From an uncultured Clostridia bacterium (GTDB lineage Bacteria; Bacillota_A; Clostridia; Oscillospirales; Acutalibacteraceae), in the NCBI GenBank assembly GCA_937891215.1, contig CALAEU010000101.1, forward strand, positions 1-6,367: a DNA stretch of 6,367 nt, written 5' to 3'. Made by a program: the position numbers and the translations under genes. The notes under the pieces are model-generated. The model worked only from the letters and a program-made list of their open reading frames with translations, ran no database searches and was not told the DNA's origin. Shown here in pieces: positions 1 to 4,933 of the stretch (positions are counted from its first letter, which is position 1; every line of letters begins with the position of its first letter).

Positions 1-194
1 TGAACAAAGTCGCATGTGAAATAATCATAAGCCATAACTGAGCATCCAACAGGTGCTACACCGATAGTTTTACCTTCAATGCCTAATTCATCAATTACTT
101 CTGCTACAAGACGGTGAATAATACCGTGAGTACAACCAGGGCAATAGTGAAGTGGTGCATCTGTAAGTGATTTTGGTTTTTCAAATACTACCAT
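1..194 (-). CDS. vorA: 2-oxoacid:ferredoxin oxidoreductase beta (TPP-binding) subunit, VorA/KorB-like, 3' end outside window
   Basis: Only the first 64 codons are inside the window; the frame is open to the edge. The start is ATG at 194-192, sharing one base with the TAA of the alpha-subunit gene (TAATG). A GGAGG at 204-208, inside the end of that gene, gives 9 bases of spacing. The translation contains [10 protein letters not shown] (residues 16-25) and [13 protein letters not shown] (about 47-59). These are the N-terminal signatures of the thiamine-pyrophosphate-binding beta subunit of multi-subunit 2-oxoacid:ferredoxin oxidoreductases. In this family Cys18, Cys21 and Cys51 would be three of the four ligands of the proximal 4Fe-4S cluster; the fourth would lie beyond the window. 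The subunit binds TPP and carries out decarboxylation of the 2-oxoacid or, in reverse, carboxylation of the acyl-CoA-derived unit. The name vorA follows the usage in which alpha is VorB; KorB or IorB-type names are possible. Family confidence is high, substrate confidence low. Confidence -1.
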   Translation of the reverse strand, partial: MVVFEKPKSLTDAPLHYCPGCTHGIIHRLVAEVIDELGIEGKTIGVAPVGCSVMAYDYFTCDFV

Positions 195-1258
195 TATCTT
201 TCTCCTCCTTCGTTTACTTCTTCAATCTTTGCGAGTACTTCTTCAGGTGATGGAATCATACCACCAACACGACAGCAAAGTTCTACAGGTTTTTTACACT
301 CAATAGCGAGTTTAACATCTTCAATCATTTGTCCCATATTCATTTCAACAGAAATAAATGCTTTACATTTGTCTGCTGCTTTGTTTAACACTTCTGTTGG
401 GAATGGCCAGAGTGTAATTGGTCTTATCATACCAACTTTAATACCTTTTGCTCTTGCTTCAACAATTGCATTTTTTGCAACTCTTGATGTAATACCGAAT
501 GAAACTACGCAGATTTCTGCATCATCCATAAGATATTCTTCGTACATAACTTCGTTTTCTTCGATAGTTTTATACTTTGCAAAACGCTCAAAGTTTTTCT
601 TTTCTAATTCTTCAGGTTTTAAGTAAAGAGAGTTTACAATGTTATGTTTTCTCTGCATTTTTGTACCTGTTGTTGCCCAAGGTTTTTCGTATTTTACAGG
701 TTCAGATGTTTCAAGTTCAACAGGTTCCATCATCTGACCCATTGTACCGTCTGCTAAAATCATTGTAAGAATACTGTATTTATCTGCTAAATCAAATGCT
801 TTTGTTGTAAGAGAAGCCATTTCCTGAACAGATGCAGGTGCTAAAACAATTCTCTTATAGTCACCGTGGCTACCACCTTTTACTGCCTGGAAGTAGTCAG
901 ATTGTGATGGTTGAATACCACCAAGACCAGGACCACCACGTTGTACATTAACAACTAAAGCTGGAACGTCACTACCTGAAATATATGACATACCCTCACT
1001 CTTAAGTGAAACACCAGGGCTTGAAGAAGATGTCATAACTCTTTTACCAGCTGCTGCAACACCTAAAACCATATTGATAGCAGCAATTTCACTTTCTGCC
1101 TGTAAGAATACACCGCCAACCTTTGGCATACGCTTTGCCATATAAGCCGCAATTTCAGTTTGTGGTGTAATAGGATAACCGAAGTAATGTAAACAACCTG
1201 CTCTTATTGCAGCCTCTGCAATAGCTTCGTTACCTTTCATTAAAACTTTTTCACCCAT
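194..1258 (-). CDS. vorB: 2-oxoacid:ferredoxin oxidoreductase alpha subunit, VorB-like (3-methyl-2-oxobutanoate/2-ketoisovalerate type)
   Basis: This 354-residue protein is full length for the alpha subunit of four-subunit 2-oxoacid:ferredoxin oxidoreductases. These cytoplasmic complexes interconvert a 2-oxoacid plus CoA with acyl-CoA, CO2 and reduced ferredoxin. Near the N-terminus it has [10 protein letters not shown] (residues 27-36), the family's signature in the pyrimidine-binding domain, then QAESEIAAI (53-61) and [14 protein letters not shown] (76-89). A C-terminal transketolase-like domain follows from about residue 245 ([16 protein letters not shown]). I chose ATG at 1258 over the in-frame GTG at 1267, because AGGTGG (1264-1269) is the ribosome binding site and the GTG lies inside it. 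The gap to the ferredoxin gene is 12 bases and the 3' end overlaps the beta gene by one base, so the subunits are probably made together. The sequence resembles proteins annotated as VorB, but 2-oxoglutarate (KorA) or aryl-pyruvate substrates cannot be excluded by eye. Confidence -1.
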   Translation of the reverse strand: MGEKVLMKGNEAIAEAAIRAGCLHYFGYPITPQTEIAAYMAKRMPKVGGVFLQAESEIAAINMVLGVAAAGKRVMTSSSSPGVSLKSEGMSYISGSDVPALVVNVQRGGPGLGGIQPSQSDYFQAVKGGSHGDYKRIVLAPASVQEMASLTTKAFDLADKYSILTMILADGTMGQMMEPVELETSEPVKYEKPWATTGTKMQRKHNIVNSLYLKPEELEKKNFERFAKYKTIEENEVMYEEYLMDDAEICVVSFGITSRVAKNAIVEARAKGIKVGMIRPITLWPFPTEVLNKAADKCKAFISVEMNMGQMIEDVKLAIECKKPVELCCRVGGMIPSPEEVLAKIEEVNEGGER

Positions 1259-1270
1259 TTTTTCCACCTC

Positions 1271-1477
1271 TTATCTTTCTACTGTAATTACGCAATCAGG
1301 GCACATTGTTGCACAGAATGCACAGCCAATACATAAGCTTTCATCTGTAACGTGTGCAGGGTGATGTCCCTTTGCGTTAAGTCTTGAAGTATCAAGTGCT
1401 ACGATTTTTTTAGGACAAGCACCAACACAAAGACCGCAGCCTTTGCAAACATTGTCCGCGAAAGTAACCTTTGCCAT
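1271..1477 (-). CDS. Two-[4Fe-4S] ferredoxin-like delta subunit of the oxidoreductase
   Basis: This small acidic protein of 68 residues has two classical cluster-binding motifs: Cys11, Cys14, Cys17, Cys21-Pro and Cys49, Cys52, Cys55, Cys59-Pro. An extra Cys62 follows. It matches the separate delta (ferredoxin) subunit that relays electrons between the TPP site and external ferredoxin in four-subunit KOR/VOR enzymes. Its position directly upstream of the alpha gene fits that role better than a free ferredoxin. The start is the ATG at 1477, with a strong GGAGGT at 1484-1489 and 6 bases of spacing. An upstream ATG at 1498 would add seven residues but lies ahead of this ribosome binding site and is not supported. 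A gamma subunit gene is not in the window; it may follow the beta gene beyond position 1. Confidence -1.
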   Translation of the reverse strand: MAKVTFADNVCKGCGLCVGACPKKIVALDTSRLNAKGHHPAHVTDESLCIGCAFCATMCPDCVITVER

Positions 1478-1483
1478 AATCTT

Positions 1484-1489
1484 ACCTCC
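1484..1489 (-). promoter_or_regulatory. Ribosome binding site that sets the ferredoxin start
   Basis: GGAGGT lies 6 bases upstream of the ATG at 1477 and downstream of the in-frame ATG at 1498. It therefore decides for the 68-residue form of the protein. The rest of the 40-base gap between the ATPase stop and this gene (1478-1517) is AT-rich and shows no hairpin terminator, so transcription probably continues through it. Confidence -1.
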
Positions 1490-1517
1490 AATAATCATAC
1501 ATAAATAACATTATATA

Positions 1518-2180
1518 TTATACTATCTTTTTTTGTAATTTCAATGGAAAAATGTTATCTATTTCACCATTAAAAGAATCAACTAAATTTTCACTTACTG
1601 TTGTCATTTTAATTGGTAACCCTGAAAGACGCGACAACTCATTTACACTCTCTACTGAAGAAACAACATCTTCTTTAGTAGTTAGAACTCCTAAATTAGA
1701 GTTATTTACAATAGCGGTAAATTTAATTTTACCTGCCAATTCAATTTCTTTCATAACCTCGAATGCCGACTTAGCATCTGGTGTCAGGGGTCTGTACATA
1801 TTAAAAACAAACAACATTTCGTAGTCATTTTCTTCTCTTATTGCAGTTTCATATCTGCCGAGTGCATAAGCACCACGGTCATCGCCACCAATATCGAGTA
1901 TTGCTACTGCACTTCTGTCATCAAGAATTGAGTAAACATCCTGTGGGAGTGCTGGTAAATCAACATTTGAATTAGCGAATTCTGACGATATGAGTTTTAT
2001 TCCCGCCTTCGTTAATTCATCCAGACTGTCAGCAGTTCTGAAATACGGATTAACAATATCGAGGTCAGTAATAACTACTTTTTCATATTTTTCTTTAAGG
2101 TACAAAGCATAATTCACTGCGATATTTGTTTTACCGCTACCATAATGCCCTGCAAAAAGAGTAACTCTTTTATTTTTCAA
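1518..2180 (-). CDS. P-loop ATPase of the MinD/ParA/CobQ-like superfamily, role unknown
   Basis: The protein has 220 residues (223 if it starts at GTG 2189) and no obvious membrane segment. It has a Walker A loop GHYGSGKT (residues 11-18), a switch-like DLDIVNPYFRT (39-49) and a Walker B-type segment AILDIGGDD (93-101). These place it among SIMIBI-class nucleotide-binding proteins. The loop lacks the deviant KGGxGK lysine of true ParA/MinD proteins. NPYFR after the Asp is typical of a group of uncharacterised clostridial ATPases. The likely start is TTG at 2180, with GAGG at 2189-2192 giving 8 bases of spacing. The GTG at 2189 overlaps that ribosome binding site. The site itself overlaps the TGA of the upstream synthetase gene, so translation is probably coupled. 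Its place between synthetase and oxidoreductase genes suggests a role in assembly, metal-centre maturation or regulation of the complex. That is only inference. Confidence -1.
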   Translation of the reverse strand: MKNKRVTLFAGHYGSGKTNIAVNYALYLKEKYEKVVITDLDIVNPYFRTADSLDELTKAGIKLISSEFANSNVDLPALPQDVYSILDDRSAVAILDIGGDDRGAYALGRYETAIREENDYEMLFVFNMYRPLTPDAKSAFEVMKEIELAGKIKFTAIVNNSNLGVLTTKEDVVSSVESVNELSRLSGLPIKMTTVSENLVDSFNGEIDNIFPLKLQKKIV

Positions 2181-2190
2181 ATTGAACACC

Positions 2191-4497
2191 TCAAAGTTTA
2201 TTTCTTATAATCTTACCACTTGTTGTTTTTGGTAATTCATCACGGAACACAACAATTCGTGGATATTTATAAGGTGCAGTTTTCTCTTTTACATACTGCT
2301 GAATTTCTTTCTTTAATTCCTCAGTACCCTCAGTACCAGGAAGAAGAACGATACTTGCTTTAACTACCTGACCACGAACTTCGTCAGGAGCAGCAGAAAC
2401 ACCACACTCTAAAACATAAGGAAGTTCCATAATAACGCTTTCAATTTCAAATGGTCCAATTCTGTAACCTGATGACTTGATAACATCATCAACACGACCA
2501 ACATACCAGTAGAAACCGTCTTCGTCTTTCCACGCAACGTCACCTGTGTGGTAGTAACCATCGTGCCATACTTCTTTTGTCTTTTCTTCATCTTTATAAT
2601 AACCTTTGAAAAGACCGCAAGGCGCACCATCTTTAACATTGATAACGATTTCACCATTTTCACCGACATTGACTTCGTTACCATCTGCATCAACAAGCTT
2701 AACATCGTAAATCGGTGCAGGTTTACCCATTGAACCGATTTTGTGAGAAGCACCCGTCATATTACCGATAATCATTGTGCTTTCTGTCTGACCGAAACCT
2801 TCTAAAATCTGAAGTCCTGTTGCAGTTTCAAATTGGCGGTAAACTTCAGGGTTAAGTGCTTCGCCAGCAGTTGTCATGTGTTTAACTGATGAGAAATCGT
2901 ATTTTGAAATATCCTGTTTTACCATCATACGAAGCATTGTAGGTGGTGCACAGAACGTTGTGATTTTGTATTTTGCAAACATTGGAAGAATGTCTGCCGC
3001 ATCAAATCTGTCAAAGTCATAAACGAATGTAGGTGCTTCACAAAGCCATTGACCGTAAAGTTTACCCCACATTGATTTTGCCCAACCGGTATCTGAAATT
3101 GTAAAGTGAAGACCATCAGGGTCAACATTGTGCCAGAATTTTGCAGTATGGAAATGACCTAAAGGATATTTATGACTGTGCATTGCGGTTTTCGGGTAAC
3201 CTGATGTTCCTGATGTGAAGAACATAAGCATTAAATCGTCACCACAAGGTGAATCTGCAGTTCTTTCATAATGTGAACTGAAACGAGCACTTTCTTCGTC
3301 ATAATTTCTCCAGCCGTCTCTTTCACCATTAACCATAATTTTAATTTCTAACGATGGTGAAGTTTGTGCCGCTAAATCAACCTGATGAGCAGTATCGCCA
3401 TCGCCTGTACAGACAATTGCTTTAATACCTGCAGATTGGAATCTGTACTCAAAGTCATGTTCTTGTAACTGATTTGGTGCAGGAATTGCAATAGCACCTA
3501 ATTTGTTAAGACCAATCATTGCAAACCAGAATTGATAATGGCGTTTTAAAACGAGCATAACTCTGTCGCCTTTTTTAATACCTAAAGAAGCAAAATAGTT
3601 TGCCGCTTGTGCAGATGCCTTTTTAATATCTTTAAAAGTAAAGCGTCTTTCAACCCTATTTTTATCAATATGAAGCATTGCAAGTTTAGTCGGGTCTTTA
3701 TCTGCTAAAGCATCAACCAAATCAAATGCAAAGTTAAAGTTTTCTGTATTTTTGAAAGAAATCTTTGTAGGAGTACCGTTTTCATTTTTCTCAATATCAA
3801 TATATTTATGATAAATGCGGTCTTTTGTATCATTCTCAACTGTCTTTTTGCTATCAAGTGCTTTTGCTTTAGCCTTTGCTTTTGCATATTCAAGTTCTGG
3901 AATAGGTTCACCTGTAGGGTTAAGGACAATAGCGTAGAAAGTACAGTCTTTACCGTCAACAGCTATCATTCCGTGAGGTGTTGAACTGTCATAATAAATG
4001 CTGTCACCCGCTTCAAGAATTTCGTAGTGTTCACCAACCTGAACCTTTAATTTACCCTCAATGACAATATCAAGTTCCTGACCTGCGTGAGTAGTAACTT
4101 CAATTTCTTTATTCTGTTTTTCCTCACTGTATGTACTACGCACAAAAAGAGGTTCAGCAATTCTGTTTTTAAAAGCAGAAGCTAAGTTATAATATGTCAT
4201 ACCATGAGCTTTTTCAATTCGCTGACCTTTACCCGATTTTGTGTAAACATAGTTTACAAGTTTTGGAGTATGACCTTCAATAAGGCTTGTCACGTCAACA
4301 TTAAGAGTTTGTGCACAACGGTAAATAAACGCAAAGTTCAGGTCTTTATTACCATTTTCACATTCAATGTATTCAGATTCACTAACACCTGTTTTTTCAG
4401 CCATTTGTGCAGTTGTGAGATTCTGAATTTCTCTGAGTTCTCTGATTCTTGCAGCCATTTCCTTGATTTTAAAATCAAGTGCTGTAATTTGTTCCAT
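2191..4497 (-). CDS. XRE-type HTH + cupin + AMP-forming acyl-CoA synthetase fusion (768 aa)
   Basis: Three parts are visible. Residues about 17-72 form an XRE-family helix-turn-helix (IRELREIQNLTTAQMAEKTG region). Residues about 130-192 form a cupin with His137, Glu141 and Gly148, then Gly164 and Pro174-His175-Gly176; the first His of the usual HxH is Thr135. After a Lys/Ala-rich linker (204-218), residues about 225-768 are an ANL-superfamily acyl-CoA synthetase. It has the phosphate-binding TSGTSGYPK (428-436), EGFGQTES (566-573), YHTGD (649-653), GRVDDVIKSSGYRIG (667-681) and catalytic Lys762 in PKTTSGKI. It should turn a free carboxylic acid, ATP and CoA into acyl-CoA, AMP and pyrophosphate. 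GFGQTE in place of the WWQTE of acetyl-CoA synthetase points to medium- or branched-chain acids. A typical enzyme of this kind is about 550 residues, so the first 220 are additional. The start ATG follows GGAGG (4506-4510) by 8 bases. Expression is likely controlled by the T-box immediately upstream. Confidence -1.
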   Translation of the reverse strand: MEQITALDFKIKEMAARIRELREIQNLTTAQMAEKTGVSESEYIECENGNKDLNFAFIYRCAQTLNVDVTSLIEGHTPKLVNYVYTKSGKGQRIEKAHGMTYYNLASAFKNRIAEPLFVRSTYSEEKQNKEIEVTTHAGQELDIVIEGKLKVQVGEHYEILEAGDSIYYDSSTPHGMIAVDGKDCTFYAIVLNPTGEPIPELEYAKAKAKAKALDSKKTVENDTKDRIYHKYIDIEKNENGTPTKISFKNTENFNFAFDLVDALADKDPTKLAMLHIDKNRVERRFTFKDIKKASAQAANYFASLGIKKGDRVMLVLKRHYQFWFAMIGLNKLGAIAIPAPNQLQEHDFEYRFQSAGIKAIVCTGDGDTAHQVDLAAQTSPSLEIKIMVNGERDGWRNYDEESARFSSHYERTADSPCGDDLMLMFFTSGTSGYPKTAMHSHKYPLGHFHTAKFWHNVDPDGLHFTISDTGWAKSMWGKLYGQWLCEAPTFVYDFDRFDAADILPMFAKYKITTFCAPPTMLRMMVKQDISKYDFSSVKHMTTAGEALNPEVYRQFETATGLQILEGFGQTESTMIIGNMTGASHKIGSMGKPAPIYDVKLVDADGNEVNVGENGEIVINVKDGAPCGLFKGYYKDEEKTKEVWHDGYYHTGDVAWKDEDGFYWYVGRVDDVIKSSGYRIGPFEIESVIMELPYVLECGVSAAPDEVRGQVVKASIVLLPGTEGTEELKKEIQQYVKEKTAPYKYPRIVVFRDELPKTTSGKIIRNKL

Positions 4498-4505
4498 TTT
4501 TAGTT

Positions 4506-4510
4506 CCTCC
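4506..4510 (-). promoter_or_regulatory. Ribosome binding site of the fusion synthetase gene
   Basis: A perfect GGAGG sits 8 bases before the ATG at 4497 and downstream of the T-box terminator. It is not part of the terminator hairpin, so control appears to act on transcription rather than on translation. Confidence -1.
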
Positions 4511-4541
4511 GATTATTCCTCTGAAGCGTGGTTACTTTTTT

Positions 4542-4580
4542 AAAAAAATAACCCGCCCCAAAGATATGATCTTTGAGACG
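4542..4580 (-). terminator. Rho-independent terminator of the T-box leader
   Basis: On the minus strand the arms CGTCTCAAAGAT (4580-4569) and ATCTTTGGGGCG (4565-4554) form a 12-base-pair stem with a CAT loop and a few G-U pairs. A run of seven U (4548-4542) follows shortly after. The 5' arm shares bases 4573-4580 with the antiterminator, so only one of the two can form. This is the standard off state of a T-box when the cognate tRNA is charged. Confidence -1.
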
Positions 4581-4620
4581 AGTGTTATAAACAATTTATA
4601 ATACCCGCGGTACCACTCAA
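4573..4620 (-). promoter_or_regulatory. T-box antiterminator with tRNA acceptor-binding bulge
   Basis: Helix UUGAG (4620-4616) pairs with CUCAA (4577-4573). Helix GCGGGU (4608-4603) pairs with ACUCGU (4583-4578), including two G-U pairs. The bulge UGGUACC (4615-4609) has the canonical length and sequence. Its first four bases predict discriminator base A in the effector tRNA, which argues against tRNA-Cys. Confidence -1.
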
Positions 4621-4824
4621 ATTGCAGAAAAACTGCCACTCTTGGAGTCTATCAACTCCTATGCCTTTACGCAGCAATCACGGAGAGATTCTACTAAGCT
4701 TTCGCTTTTCTTTCTCTCGGCTCAGAAACTACAAACTGAAACGTTTAACCTATGACTTGCACCAACCGTCACTTCTCTGAAAGGAAAACTGTTACAATCC
4801 CTTTTCTTCAACGCCTTTGAATGT

Positions 4825-4858
4825 ATAATACCATACCACATCTCTTATAATTTGTCAA
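4825..4858 (-). promoter_or_regulatory. Sigma-A-type promoter for the T-box operon
   Basis: A perfect -35 box TTGACA is at 4858-4853. Seventeen bases downstream is TATGGT (4835-4830), preceded by TGG in the extended -10 position. An overlapping TATTAT (4830-4825) also follows a TGG, but its spacing of 22 is too long unless the extended -10 alone is used. Transcription would begin at about 4823-4817, just ahead of Stem I. This gives the fusion gene its own promoter, separate from the upstream synthetase gene. Confidence -1.
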
Positions 4859-4933
4859 GAAAATAATTGGAATTTTTTATAAATTTCATTGTCAAAATTT
4901 GTAAATATTGCAACAAAGAAATATCCGTGCATA
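4859..4933 (-). other. AT-rich spacer between upstream synthetase and T-box promoter
   Basis: About 75 bases lie between the stop of the upstream synthetase and the -35 box. They contain only weak AT-only inverted repeats (for example TTTGT/ACAAA followed by four T, and a pair of AAATTT). None is a convincing terminator, and there is no coding frame. Read-through from the upstream gene into the T-box leader is therefore possible. Confidence -1.

Larger units (their letters stand above)
4542..4818 (-). promoter_or_regulatory. T-box riboswitch leader (tRNA-sensing), probable specifier GUA (valine)
   Basis: The leader has the hallmark T-box core GAGTGGTACCGCGG (4618-4605). Stem I spans about 4807-4724. 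Its base helix is AGAAA/UUUCU (4807-4803 with 4728-4724), followed by a second helix UGUAAC/GUUUCA (4796-4791 with 4742-4737). Its distal hairpin TGAC/GTCA (4771-4768 with 4756-4753) carries GGTTGGTGCAA in the loop. The 3' side of the internal loop reads G-UUU-GUA-G (4736-4729). By position next to the base helix the specifier is GUA (4732-4730) followed by a purine. Stem II is 4720-4681, with an AAGC-GAAA-GCTT hairpin at 4707-4696. Stem III is 4659-4644. The antiterminator is 4620-4573, with arms UUGAG/CUCAA and GCGGGU/ACUCGU around a 7-base bulge UGGUACC. UGGU should pair with a tRNA ending ACCA, as tRNA-Val does. T-box identity is near certain; the valine call is moderate, with Phe (UUU, 4735-4733) as the alternative. 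Confidence -1.

Noticed and set aside
1478..1517. Possible promoter or terminator in the gap before the ferredoxin gene
   Set aside because: The gap is AT-rich with TATAAT-like strings but no -35 box at a suitable distance and no hairpin; it is best read as an intra-operon spacer.
4204..4503. A 99-codon open frame on the plus strand across the start of the fusion gene
   Set aside because: It lies antisense to conserved HTH/cupin coding sequence, is rich in Phe/Cys/Ser typical of a reverse-strand shadow, and has no recognised domain.
4731..4733. UGU (cysteine) as the T-box specifier
   Set aside because: UGGU in the antiterminator needs discriminator A, whereas tRNA-Cys normally has U, and cysteine does not fit the operon's enzymes.
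4890..4895. A second TTGACA as an alternative -35 box
   Set aside because: At 17 bases the -10 would be TTCCAA, a poor match; TATAAA is only 8 bases away. The TTGACA at 4853-4858 is much better placed.
4859..4933. Rho-independent terminator for the upstream synthetase
   Set aside because: Only short AT-only stems are present and no stable GC-containing hairpin with a U run could be found by eye.
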